A DNA stretch of 64,000 nucleotides from positions 1,639,408-1,703,407 of the forward strand of contig BFEA01000181.1 in NCBI GenBank assembly GCA_003427395.1, read 5' to 3'. The stretch's first letter is position 1; every line of letters begins with the position of its first letter. The DNA is from Chara braunii. Taxonomy: Eukaryota; Streptophyta; Charophyceae; Charales; Characeae. This document shows, piece by piece, positions 29,951-40,583 of this stretch. Both the position numbers and the translations under genes were made by a program. The notes under the pieces are model-generated. The model worked only from the letters and a program-made list of their open reading frames with translations, made no database searches and was not told the DNA's origin.

Positions 29951-31776
29951 AGTCATCATCTGTTGCTGGCTTATAGACTTGTCAAGCTGAGGGCCCAGAA
30001 GGCAGGTTCCAAGCCCTTGCTTGCAGTCCTGAATCATTTCAGATAAACTCCTGCAAGGGGCCCCTCCTCTCGGGGCTCCTCTAGTCGAAAAGTCCTAACC
30101 TGAGCCAGACCTTGTTCAACATACGCTAGATTGTTGCCTAGTCATTGAATATCTTGACCAGGGTCCGCTCCCAGGAACTCACAGAATTTTGAGTCCCCGA
30201 CTCGCCCCCACCGCTTCGAGGGTCTGGCTCGATATCCCTCTCCAAGCCGAGTGCAATGGGTTGGTGGACTGACAGGCTGTCACTCATTATTTTTGGTAAG
30301 TATAAAGGAATCATATAAGATAAAAATGCATTGAGTAAACAACCTTTGTCATTCTCAATCATGCAGTCGAGTAGTCAGGGATACCCCTCCTGCCAGCGGC
30401 GACACACATTCGGGTTTATCGCCTGCCCCTGACCCTGTATAAAGGTCAAACTCGAGGTCACCGGAGGCCCTATTATCCAGGAGTCCTTCAAGTAGCCTTG
30501 AGTCCTTCAAGGAGGCCAGAAACCAGACTCCGCAAGAGCATGACCAGAGACACGAGACTGAAGAGTAGTTCATTGGGAATGCAGGGAGCAGCCATTGGAG
30601 GGCTGCAGTCACTGACAAGTCATAATAATAATATTTACATCACAGTCACTGGTAGGGGTGAGCCTCAATCAACAATAATCAGTGGTACCCCCTCGTGAGT
30701 AAGCTCTGTCGTCCGGGACTCCACATCCGGTACACACTGGTCCTCCTCGTCATTAAGAACCTGAGTTGCTATCGACTCTGGGACCACATAGCTAATGTCA
30801 AAAGACGTTGCAGGGTCGATCTTGCTGATATGTGCCATGCATCTCGCCATCTCTCGTCTGCAACGCTCCTAAGGCAGAGCCTCTGCAAGCATAATATCGC
30901 CCGTAGCTCCAATCAGTATCTCAATCCGTCCCCTCCTGTCGATGTAGACATATGAAACCTTGAGGAAACGTTCTCCATGAAGGGGCTTTCAAAAAGCCTG
31001 CATAGCAAAGTCAGCTCCGACCAAACGGCTGTAGCCATTTCCAAGATAGGGGACTGGCCCCTCCCCTCTTGGGGTCCAACATCTGCCTCGGTCTTAGGCT
31101 CGTCTGACATATAGGAATCAATCTCCCTCTACCAAGTACCATGCAAGGATATATGCAATCCGCTGCAATGTCGCTCTCCGCCGCCGCCTCTTACCGGTCT
31201 CCAATGCTTAGGCTATCATCAACAAACTCGGTCTCTATGGGTGTCCTAGTCAAATTTGTCGCCGAGATCGATGTCACTCACGCTACAAGGGTCAAGGTCA
31301 GACTCATCGATCTCCGATCTCTACATGCAAGTCGTGATCGGGATACCGGATCTGGCTATCTTGTTCCTGATCCGCTCATCCTTCTGCCTCTTCCCCTTGC
31401 TACGTGCCTCTCTGAAAGGCTCGGGATTGCATCCATCGAAATCGGAAAGTACACCACCAAGCGTTGAAGGGACGCGAGGGAACACCACATGCATCGAATT
31501 ATCCCTCCAATAGCTCTCCCTGCAAAATATGTAATCTGCAGTTCTGTCATAAGTGGTGCCCTTCACTCCATCCTTCCCTGCCCCCTTTACCGAGTAGGTG
31601 ATCACCAGCGTGCGTCTTGAAGTAGGGGACTCGTTGGCCCTGACGCCGAAGCTCTGATGTCCAACATGTCGATAGCAGAACTTCTCAAGAAGTTTGCCCC
31701 ACTTTGGGGTTGTCTCACGTTGACGGGCCAGCTTGGACAATGTTTGCTCCCCTGCGAGCATAAATGCTCCCTCCAA
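29951..31776 (-). pseudogene. Unidentified region upstream of the five repeats
   Basis: The best open stretch (31321-31776) reads SPTSRRTLVITYSVKGAGKD, then DRTADYIFCRESYWRDNSMH and VVFPRVPSTLGGVLSDFDG. Further pieces are at 30913-31110, 30665-30850 and 30138-30362, in changing frames. The composition is protein-like and on the same strand as the repeats and gag. Just before unit a, a frame reads QQQMMTEEYNVLEALTRITCG. I do not recognise any of it. It may be the start of J or a separate captured sequence. Confidence 0.4.
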
Positions 31777-31794
31777 CGCTTGGGCCCGGCTGAA

Positions 31795-32000
31795 ACAGCA
31801 ACTACCAGCTCAACGTAAGGGCCCACCCGAGAGGGCCCGGCTGAACCGCGACCAACAACTCAATGAAAGGGGCCCGCCTGAATGGGCCCGGTTGAACAAC
31901 AGCGACCAGCAACTCAATGAAAGGGGCCCGCCCGAATGGGCCAGGCTGAACTGCAACTCAATAAAAAGGCCCGCCTGAACAGCAACCGGTAACTCAATGT
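31795..32000. repeat. Minisatellite 1, unit about 54 bp
   Basis: Three to four units carry AGCAACTCAATGAAAGG and GGCCCGCCTGAATGGGCC in order, decaying towards the right. Confidence 0.8.
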
Positions 32001-32169
32001 AAGCAATATCGTGAATGTGTCTCCGCAGAAAGTCGGTCCAAAATACGAGGGCTGGAACCTCCAGTATCATCACAAGGACTGGTCAACAACACATCGCATA
32101 CAAAGGGAGTAATCATAAAATACCGTATGTACTGGGGCTGGACTGTGCAAAATTGTCTCCGTGGGGACC

Positions 32170-32310
32170 AATCCGCAACATATCATCTGTGAAGGAAAAA
32201 TACCATTTGCACAGGGACTGAACTGCAAACGCTGTCTGTGCAGGAAAAATACCACCTGCTCAGGGATTGAACCAACATGCATTATCTGCTCAGAGACTGA
32301 TCAGCAAGGA
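32170..32310. repeat. Minisatellite 2, unit about 49 bp
   Basis: Repeats of GGAAAAATACCACCTGC and CAGGGACTGAACTGCAAAC in the same spacing, two to three units. Confidence 0.7.
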
Positions 32311-32414
32311 ATCACATCAACGGGAATAGGGTGCCCAATCATTCCAGCAGCGGCACTCACGCATCAATCCACCAAGGCATACAGCCTCAAACCAATCGGA
32401 TTAGAAGGGTATGC

Positions 32415-32545
32415 ATTCCCAAACCATCATACCAGTCGGGCGCGCCCCCTAGAATCATCAAGCCAGTAGGGTGCGCAATCTAGAATCATCATATCAACAA
32501 GGCACGCGCTATAGAATCATCATACCAACAGGGCGTGCATTAAAT
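32415..32545. repeat. Minisatellite 3, unit about 33 bp
   Basis: About four units of TAGAATCATCATACCAACAG followed by a GGCGCGC-type stretch. It leads up to the start of the family A element. Confidence 0.8.
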
Positions 32546-32611
32546 GAGCAAACATCAGGCATGGGCGCGCCACGCACCTTCGAACAACCAGTTCGAGCCT
32601 GGGCGCGCACT

Positions 32612-34267
32612 AAATCGACAACTTTTCAGACTAGATATGGTCTGTATGAGTTTGTAGTGATGCCCTTTGGTCTTTGCAATGCACCAGGAGCATTCCAGCA
32701 CGCTATGAATCGGATCTTCCATGACCATTTAGATAAGCTTGTCGTGGTTTACCTTGACGACATTCTGATCTTTAGTAAGTCTGTCGAGGAGCATGCACAG
32801 CACGTCGAGACTGTACTTTCACTCCTGCGACAACACAAGTATAAGGTCAACCTAGAGAAGTGTGAGTTTGGTCGCACTAAGATATCATACTTGGGTCACG
32901 AAGTATCCGCGGAAGGGATTAGGCCGGAAGATGCGAAGGTGGCTAGTATTCGAGACTGGCCACGACCTCAAACAGTCACTGAGGTCACATCTTTCTTAGG
33001 AATGTGCGGCTACTATAGGAACTTCGTAAATAATTATTCTACAGTCGCCTCTCCTTTGATAGATCTAACTCGACTTGACACGCCGTGGGACTGGAGTGAT
33101 GAGTGCGAGGGTGCTTTCAAGAGATTGAAGCTTGCACTCATGAATCATGAGGTTCTCATGGTTCCCGATCCTCAGAAGCCATTCATAGTGACCACTGACG
33201 CAAGCCAATACGGCATTGGCGCAGTGCTGGCTCAACAGGAAGGGAAAAAGTTGAGACCGATTGAGTACACGAGCAAGAAGATGCCATCGAAGAAACTGGC
33301 GAAGTCCACCTATGAAAGGGAACTCTATGCTCTATATAAAGCACTTATCCATTGGAGACACTTCCTTTTGGGAAGGTTCTTCTACTTGAGGACTGATCAT
33401 CAGACCCTCAAATGGATCAAGACTCAACCGGCTCTTTCTGACGCACTCAAGCGATGGATTGAGGTCATAGATCAATATGACTTCAAGTTTGAGTATCTGA
33501 AGGGAGAGTACAACAAGGTTGCAAATGCGCTATCACGTAGGGCAGACTACCTAGGTGCGCTAGTTTCTGACTTTGGCGTATTTGATGAAGTAACTCAATC
33601 GTTGGTGGGAGCCTATCAGGAAGACCCTGTCACGATGGACATCATTCGCAAACTTCAGGCAAAAGACAAGGCCACAGAGAGTGAGTTTGTAATGGCGGAC
33701 GGGCTTCTCTATCTTGATAAGGCCGGAATAAAAAGGTTAGTAATTCCATCTAGTGAACGTTTGCGTAGTTTGTTTCTAGGAGAATTCCATGACGCAACCG
33801 GACACTTTGGCTACAAGAAGACGAGTGCTAATCTAGTACAACGATTTTGGTGGCATGGAATGTTAGATGACGCCAAAAAGTACGTAGAGACCTGTCAGGC
33901 CTGTCAGCGGGACAAGCAGCGAACTCAAGCACCGCTTGGTTTGTTAAAGCCTTTACCTATTCCCGCTGGTCCAGGACAGAGTGTCTCCATGAATTTCATG
34001 GACACCCTAGTGACCAGCAAGAGTGGCAAGAGGCACATATTCGTCATCATCGATCGATTCACCAAGTATGCTAGACTAGTTACAATGCCAGAGACCGCAA
34101 GGACTGACCATGTCATCAAGTTGTTCAAGGACGACTGGGTGCGTTCAAGGACAACTGGGTGCGTCACTTTGGTTTACCAGAGACCATCGTTAGTGACAGA
34201 GATGTCCGCTTCACAAGTGAGCTATGGAAGAAGACTGCTGAACAGATGGGCAGTCAACTTTATATGA
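32612..34267 (+). pseudogene. Family A pol: RT (partial), RNase H, integrase core
   Basis: RT starts at FQTRYGLYEFVVMPFGLCNA and keeps VVYLDDILIF (about 32749-32770). RNase H has TTDASQYGIGAVL, STYERELYAL and LRTDHQTLKW, all catalytic positions intact. The zinc-binding domain GEFHDATGHFGYKKTSANL ... CQACQRDKQ is intact. In the integrase core SVSMNFMDTL has Asn (33992-33994) where the first catalytic Asp should be; copy 1 has SVSMDFMD. The frame is lost at a 20-bp tandem duplication at 34124. This is the longest open stretch in the window (598 codons). Confidence 0.95.
34124..34163 (+). repeat. 20-bp tandem duplication that breaks pol
   Basis: TTCAAGGACGACTGGGTGCG is followed at once by the same 20 bases with one change. 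The extra 20 bases shift the frame between KLFKDDWVR and the next integrase segment, HFGLPETIVSDRD. Confidence 0.95.
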
Positions 34268-35108
34268 CTTCAGGGAATCATCCCGAAGCCAACGGACAAG
34301 CCGAACAAATGAACAGAGTTGTACAACACTTGCTGAGGCATTACATCAAGGCCAGCCAGGATGACTGGGATGAGCAGTTGCCTCTCATCGCCAGCCTGTA
34401 CAACAATGCTGTACACAGCAGTACCGACGTTAGTCCTAATCACCTGCACTTGGGATGGAAGCCTCGATCAACCCTAGACTTCCTCCTACCCGAAAACCGA
34501 CCCGCTGCAACTCCAGGCACACTCGAGTATGGTGTGCAGTATGAGAAGTTGCTGCAAGAAGATGTCAAGCATATGAAGAAAGCTCAGCAAGCGATGATTG
34601 CTTCTGAGAATCAACATCGTAGACAGGTCTCATTTCAGGTAGGGGAACGTGTCTGCGTCAAGGCTAGTGAGCTAGGACAGGAATTTGGAATCTCTCGTAA
34701 ACTAATGCCTCAGTATTTTGGTCCTTGGGAAGTCCTGGATATAGTGGGGGATGAGATGGATGGTCCCACATATGTCATCCGTGTCCCTGGACACCTACGC
34801 ACTTACCCTGTCTTTCATGCCTCAAAGCTTGCACCTTTCGCTGAGACGGATCAATTCCCTTCAAGGAGATCGATGCTGCCCCTAACCATGGATGGTCAAG
34901 TAGACATCGACGACATTGTGGATCACAGGGACATGCCTATTCCAGAGGAAGACCTCCCAAGCCCAAGAGAGAGTACCGTGTCCGATTCAGGCATCATACG
35001 GATCCAAAAGAAGATCGTTGGTTTACCAGAGAGGAACTGATTGAGACAACTCCTCAAGTTGTGGCAGAATACGAGAGAAAGCTGAAAGGGAAGGCGCGTG
35101 CGAAGTAA
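34159..35108 (+). pseudogene. Family A integrase, second half, and chromodomain
   Basis: It has IVSDRDVRFTSELW with the second catalytic Asp and SGNHPEANGQAEQMN with the Glu. Then come YNNAVHSSTDVSPNHLHLGW, the SH3-like tail (FQVGERVCVKASELGQEFG, FGPWEVLDIVGDE) and YPVFHASKLAPF. The chromodomain begins at VDIDDIVDHR, changes frame near 34960 and continues as YRVRFRHHTDPKEDRWFTRE to about 35108. One frameshift is enough to remove it. Confidence 0.9.
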
Positions 35109-35127
35109 GCATCTCAGCGGACTTTCG

Positions 35128-35145
35128 AAGCTAAGGGGGATGGAA
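35128..35145 (+). other. Polypurine tract
   Basis: AAGCTAAGGGGGATGGAA immediately precedes the LTR start TGTGAGG. It primes plus-strand synthesis in LTR elements. Confidence 0.85.
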
Positions 35146-36022
35146 TGTGAGGATTGAGCCCTCAAGAAGGGGCCTTGCCATGATGTACATGTTTTGGGCT
35201 AAGGCCCCAGCAAGCCTCATGCCCGCCCTAAGTGAAGGCGGGCCAGCAAATCAACAAGAGCCCTCTGTGCAAACATTTCACGAAGTGGGGTCCATACAGT
35301 TGCAGCACGCCAGTTGGTTGGAGTGCACCGAGTCTCGAATCTCTGCAAATGTGGAGATCCCAGGGCCTCTTAGTTAGGCCCTGGGCACTTGAACGTGAGG
35401 CTGACAATGCATGCTAGGTATAAAGGCCGAAAATGCCAAAGGGAAATCGGCCCACTATCTAAATCTGGCCGCAGGCCTTGACAAAAGAGGCGCAACTGCA
35501 TCACCCGCGCCCCAACTGCATCGGGCCTGGTTCCGGCACTGGGGCCCAGTCGCAGGCTGAAGGGAGGCCGCCCACACGCAACACTGGCATATAGGCAAGC
35601 AGGGCGAGTGAGCAGGGATCTTGGCCAGTGTGGGCATTGCCGGCATGCTGCGCGAACGCGAGCTACTGTGCTGCGCTAAGGCTGAGGGAGCAGGCCAGCG
35701 CTAAAGCGGTAGGGCGCTGCCTGTGAGCGCAGGGCACTGGCGGCCATAGCCAGGCTGCTTGTGTGCGCAGGGGAGGTGAGGGCGAAGGTGGTTCTTCGAT
35801 GGTGAAGGGCGCTGTGTGGGAAACAAGGGACAGTGTGGGTGAAGGAGGAGACGTACCTGGTGGAGGTGGAGGTCGACATTGGTGTTGACATCATCACTCG
35901 CTGGTCGTCAAGTTGTCTGGTTGTTTTCATTGCTGTAGTTGTAGGCTTAGGCTGTAGAGTAGATAGGGCGCCTGGCGCCATTCACAAGAGTGAGCTACAT
36001 TGGGTTATGTTGTTGGTGTGAC
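35146..36022 (+). repeat. 3' LTR, family A, right end lost
   Basis: It aligns with 191-1140 (start, CCTAAGTGAAGGCGGGCC, CCATAGC at 35744-35750, TACCTG at about 35855). TATAAAGG is at about 35420, with GGCCGA...TCGGCC arms just downstream. It stops matching at TTGTTGGTGTG, about 150 bp short of the expected end. Confidence 0.85.
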
Positions 36023-36159
36023 CTAACCAAGTGGGGGCAGCTTCCCTGCGCCACGCTGCCCCACTTCCCTTACATCCAACCCTAACATTAAGTGTTGCCC
36101 TCAACCACTTAGGTTAGGGTTAGGGCAGCAAAGTCAACTCTCACCGGCAAGTAAAATCG
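36023..36159 (-). other. Leader remnant of element G
   Basis: The short stretch between the family A LTR end and the minus-strand primer site. It contains two complementary blocks (CACTTCCC...TTAGGGTTAGGG region) but no gene. Confidence 0.4.
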
Positions 36160-36171
36160 GCTTTGATACCA
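36160..36171 (-). other. Primer-binding site of element G
   Basis: On the minus strand TGGTATCAAAGC, a variant of the Met-tRNA site, one base from the LTR G end. Confidence 0.75.
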
Positions 36172-36172
36172 A

Positions 36173-37250
36173 TGTTATGATCCTGGCCAATTTCGAGATA
36201 CACATTCATCAGATAACACAATTGTTTCTCTTTTTCTTTGTCTTAATAGCAGCTTTTTTAACTCCTCCAGACATTTTGGAGAGAGAGGATTAGAAGAAGA
36301 AGAAGAAGTGAGGAAAAAGAAAAAGATGTACACCAGCATAGACAAATGACACGGCTATTCTTCTTCGCCGAACAATCTCCTCTTCCTTATCTCCCCCTTC
36401 TCTAATTCATACAAGAAATAACAATACAACGTTGAATGGCTATTCCAGAATCAATGTCCGAGTTTCTCTTATACTCCCGGCATCACTTGAGGTTCACCAT
36501 AGCCATGACCGCCTCTTCCTCCCTTCATCATCATAGGCCGAGGCTATGGCGGACTACTAGGCCTTACCCAGATGCCCAAAGGACAACCCAAGCGCAACTC
36601 TGCCTTGAAGCTATGGCTGCTTCACTCAAGCCACCATGCGCAACTCTGCCTTGAAGCTTCTTGGTGTGGCTCTCCCCAGTTGGGGACTCCCTGCTGCAGC
36701 ACCCACCAAGGTGATGAAGATGGCTGCCACCATAGCCAGGTAAGTACCCCTGGCACTCCTCCCCCTTCCCGTCCTTCCTCCTGTCCTTCTCCTTCTCCCA
36801 GCAGCACTGCTCCTGGATAGCGCTGCTCCAACCGGCGTTCCAACCAGTGTGTCGCCAAACTTGCACACTGAGAATGAGGCCGGGCTCTTCGCCCGACTGG
36901 GAGATATAGCGGCCTGCTTGCCTCTTTGGGCGGTGACTTCCAGGCCGCTCGGCCTTCCAGGCAAACGGTATCTCCTCCCTTCCGGAGGGAAACATCATTG
37001 CAGACTCTGATATTGCCCGTACAGGCCCTAGACCCAGACTGGTTGGACTGGTACCCGCCTAGACCTAACCTACAACTACAGGGCCTCTAAAAATGCCACT
37101 TTTGTCTTCTTCTGCTCGGCCTCCAGTACCCGCACATCTACCGCTTCAGGGTGCAGTACCGGCCTACCCGCTACTTGAATGTTTTTCCTGCTGCAATCCC
37201 TCAATGTCACGGCCACAGGTAAGTACCGGCCCTGAGGGCCCAATGAACGA
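36173..37250 (-). repeat. LTR family G (minus strand)
   Basis: Its plus-strand start TGTTATGATCCTGG resembles the element B LTR start TGTTATGAACCTGG. CCATAGC in LTR sense is at 36543-36549. GTACTTACCTG in LTR sense is at 36737-36747 and 37216-37226. A repeat of about 55 bp (GCGCAACTCTGCCTTGAAGC) is at 36590-36660. The outer end is uncertain, and no internal element remains. Confidence 0.55.
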
Positions 37251-37700
37251 GCAAGTGCCCTTGCGGGCCACACACACTCTCAAGCCAACCAGCACTCAGA
37301 CAGGCACGGCCACACACACACTCAAGCCAACCAGCACTCAGACAGACACGCAGTCCAGCGAACGTGCACACACAGACTTAGTAGCAGGCGGGAAACTCAC
37401 CAAGGCATTCAGTCTATGGGCAAAACTCGTAAATCAGTCGTGTGTTTCAATCCATGTTTGGACGGGTCATCACACTAGTCAAACCATCAGAGGCATGGAT
37501 CAGCTAAGTAACTAAACAGGCAACCAAAAAAAAAAAAAAAAAAAAAAAGTTCTGACTAGGGGAATGTTGTATATTAATTGCATTACTAAATTTTGTTATT
37601 TTGAAGCAGCGAAATCCAATTTTCAAAAACAAAAAACAAAAAAAGTTAAAGATCTCATCCACTCAAATAGACTAGGATCCGGGGTAAGCTACTTGGTGGT
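37251..37700. other. No gene; 42-bp tandem repeat and poly-A run
   Basis: ACACACACTCTCAAGCCAACC with CAGCACTCAGACAG occurs twice at about 37267-37350. A pure A run lies at 37528-37548. I see no coding sequence before the element F gag. Confidence 0.6.
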
Positions 37701-37718
37701 CCGGCGGAGGTCTCCCCT

Positions 37719-39410
37719 GTGCTGTTCTCCACCATGGATGACTATCCCATGTACGGGATGGTGGCTCTGCCTGTTCTTTTGGGACCATTATTCCGTTTCT
37801 TCTTTCCTCTCGACTTTGGGAGAGTGTGCACCTCCCGCATGATGATGAGATCCGGAATTGCGAAACCCGGACTCTCAGCGGCAGAGCAGGCAGAAATAGA
37901 CCGCTGCTTAGCCGAAAAAAAAAAGAAAAAGGACAGAAAAAGAAACAGAAAGAAGAAGAGTTGAGGAAGAAAACTCGAATAGAAGAAGAAAGAATTAAAA
38001 AAGAGTTGAAAGAAAAGATGGAAAAAGATTAATGGAAGAATTAAGGACCATAGAGGACGAAGATGAATCTGCAGATCACGCAGACAGACTCGTCAAACGT
38101 CGAACTGAAAGAGGCGAAAGCAGTCAGACTGGTGGGTTGAATATACAGGTCAGACCCTTAAATTGGTATGACCAATATAGCTATACTAGTGAAAGGATTG
38201 AAGAGACAGAGGAAGAACGGGATACGTTTATCGCAAAATTGGCATCAATTGAGGATAAAGGGAAAAAGAACTCTTGCTGGAAGAAAAACGAACAGAATTG
38301 CACAGCAAAATGTTAGCAGCAAAGCGACAAGAGCTGGAAGAGAGAAAAAGACTGCAGGTAGAGGGTGAAAGGTTGCAAAAAGAATTATCAGCGCAGAAAG
38401 AAAAGCAAACAGCAACCGAACAGCAACTTACCCTCTTGACAGCAACTGTTCTCCATACAAAGCAAGAGTTGACAGCGATGAACAAGACCTTGCAGAAAGT
38501 TGAAGTCCATCAGTATGAATTCGAGGGAGTCTGGAATACCTTCCTACAGAGATCTGCAGCAGAAGTTGATCAACATGTGCAAGCATACATTGTAAAATTA
38601 GACGAGCAGATCAGTAAAACTTTGACCCCCGTTGTGATTGAGAAATTGGTAAGTAGCGGTGGAGGAGATGGAGGAGACGAAAATGGTGGTGGGGACGAAG
38701 ATAAAAAGAAGAAGGGTGCGCTGCAAGAAGACGCAGGAGAAGTCGGGAAGATTAAAGTAAAAGTGTTGTGGACGTACACCGACAAAAAGGAAGAAAGTGT
38801 TTTGAATTGGATTGCAGAGATATGTGTATTGGCAACGTATTCCGTATTGGGACAGGGTTCTCATGGCCAGTTCGTGTATGGCCAGAGATGCAATGAGTTT
38901 TGCAATTTCCCCGCAGAAAGAAAGCTTATTGTCAGTCTATGGTAGAGTATTCCCAACAAACCCATATTGAAGATTTCTTTAAAGCGGTCCGGGAACGATT
39001 TGAAGATAAGAACTTAGCCCGGATAACTAAAATATTAATCTTGAATATCGCAGATAGGAAATGGAAAATGTATCTGCACTTAAATCTACCATGAACGAAC
39101 TTCTGCAATGCGCTGAACATGGACTCACCCCAATGCAGATTCTTAATAACTTTACTAGAGCACGACCCGATCCTCTCCGCACTCACCTATATCCCCGTAC
39201 CAAGGAAGAGGGGATGACCTATGAGAAGTTCAGCAAGATCGCGTTAGATCATGCCGGTTTCTTGGCGGAGCAAACTACAGCCATTATTGGAAAGATCTGC
39301 AAGCCGGCAAAAAATGGCAAAATCGTACCATCTCAGGAAGTATTCCTGGGAAGGACAACCTTCTTCTGACCTTTGAAGAAGGTGTCGAAACTCTCTCCTA
39401 CGACCAGAGA
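37719..39410 (+). pseudogene. Element F Gag: coiled coil and capsid
   Basis: It starts MDDYPMYGMVALPVLLG and soon becomes a very Lys/Glu/Arg-rich region in several frames. 38274-38700 is a long coiled-coil-like stretch (LEERKRLQVEGERLQKELSA). An acidic Gly/Asp patch follows (GGGDGGDENGGGDED). The capsid spans about 38750-39300 in three frames (YTDKKEESVLNWIAE, IEDFFKAVRERFEDKNLARI, MTYEKFSKIALDHAGFLAEQ). Base composition is A-rich, unlike the GC-rich element H next door. Confidence 0.7.
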
Positions 39411-39836
39411 GACTATGGTATGGAGGGAGATGCAGACAACAGATCGGTAGTTCAGGAGGGGGACTACGCGGGCGTTGCAGCCCGCGGGGGAGGGCGACAA
39501 GGAAGAGGTCATGGCAGAGCAAAAGGAGGCCGCAGTCGTGGAGGAAGCGGACCCGGCACCCAGAGGGGTGATGGCGAAGGAAGCTACTACGTGGGAGGAA
39601 GGGGCAATGGTCCCTCGCAAGGTGGCCGAGGACCCAACTCCACATAGGGAAGAGGAAGAGGCACGTGGAACGAGAACTGGGATCGTCCGTATCCACCCCA
39701 TCCTGGCCTGCTCGAAGGCAGACCTTGGGAAAAGTCGGGAATCAGAGAAAACGTTTGGCAAGATAGAACAGTCGTCGATCAATGCCTCAAATGTGGTGAC
39801 CCCAACCACATCGTTCCCTTCTGCCCATATACTATA
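39411..39836 (+). pseudogene. Element F Gag tail: RGG region and zinc knuckle
   Basis: 39420-39647 reads as a Gly/Arg-rich tail (RGGGRQGRGHGRAKGGRSRG). In another frame CLKCGDPNHIVPFC (39783-39824) is a full C-x2-C-x4-H-x4-C knuckle. Both are RNA-binding features of nucleocapsid. Confidence 0.75.
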
Positions 39837-39930
39837 AACAACCAAAAGGGAACAGCCAGTAGAGGTTTCAATTGCCTCTACCGGAACTTCGAATGCAAAT
39901 AGACTGACATCCTCCAATTCGAAGGTTCCC

Positions 39931-40577
39931 GTGGCAGAAACTGAAGAGATAAACGATCCCCACCTAGTCAATTGTCCAGAGGCAGTTAGTGTATGTACCT
40001 CTCTAGGTGGATCCCTCGCAAGCATGGGTGATGAGTTGGCCACTCGTTGCAAAGCCTGGGTCGAAATGAAAACACAAAAAGGCCAGCTAATTATTGCAGA
40101 TCTAAAAGTCAATAAAGTAAGAGTAGGCGGTATGATTGATAGTGGGTCAACACGCAACGATCTTAGTAAGAAAAGTCTGCAAAAGTTGTGTCTCGAGCTT
40201 AAGGTAAAACAGTTGGAAGAGCCCGTAGTAAGTAAATTAGTGAATAGTAGCAAGATTGTGTTAGATAGATATGTTGAGCGGATTCAAACATACTTTCGGC
40301 TTGAGCAGAGGGGAAGGTGGAACGTGTTCTCCACTCTCTGACTCTCTTGGTGGAAGATAGTCTCCCTTTTGACATTCTCTTAGGTACAGATTGGGGGGAA
40401 GCTGCAAATGCGGATGTGAAGTTGAGGGACCACGAGTGTTGGCTCCCTAGTCCGCAAGGTGGAAAGAAGAAAATCCGCTTGTTTCATGAATCTGGTAAGG
40501 AAAGCAGCTTGGCTCATTGTTGTACGAGTGCCCCCGCGTTCGCCTGTCATATAAAGAAGTATAATCTATTTGATTAG
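39931..40577 (+). pseudogene. Element F protease
   Basis: GGMIDSGSTRNDLSKKSL carries the catalytic D-S-G, intact. In the next frame DSLPFDILLGTDWGEAANAD is the conserved distal part (ILG.DW). A frameshift near 40310 separates them. Confidence 0.8.
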
Positions 40578-40583
40578 GTATTT

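Larger units (their letters stand above)
25150..31776 (-). mobile_element. Element J: gag-protease with a five-repeat N-terminal region
   Basis: Reading leftward on the minus strand: an unidentified N-terminal part (31776-29951), five divergent copies of one domain (29950-27350), capsid (27160-26634), an acidic linker and duplicated zinc knuckle (26652-25729), then protease (25654-25150). It is cut by LTR E sequence. The capsid-to-protease wording is clearly related to element I at 58669-61380. No LTR or RT of J is in the window. Whether the repeats belong to the same polyprotein is an inference from strand and order. Confidence 0.65.
32612..36022 (+). mobile_element. Family A element copy 2, 5'-truncated
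   Basis: It begins inside reverse transcriptase and runs through RNase H, integrase and a chromodomain relic into a 3' LTR at 35146, preceded by a polypurine tract. The left end abuts minisatellite sequence, so 5' LTR, gag and protease are lost. It complements the element at 191-7100, which kept gag but lost RT. Confidence 0.9.

Noticed and set aside
31795-32545. CRISPR-like array
   Set aside because: The units are contiguous decaying minisatellites without unique spacers, in eukaryotic DNA.
36080-36125. Telomere-like GGTTAGGGTTAGGG
   Set aside because: Only two units, in an ordinary leader next to a primer site. A similar TAGGGTTTAGGGG near 24155 belongs to LTR E repeats.
39333-40253. 306-codon minus-strand ORF
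   Set aside because: It lies antisense to the element F gag and protease, which show real motifs (zinc knuckle, D-S-G). It has no motif of its own.
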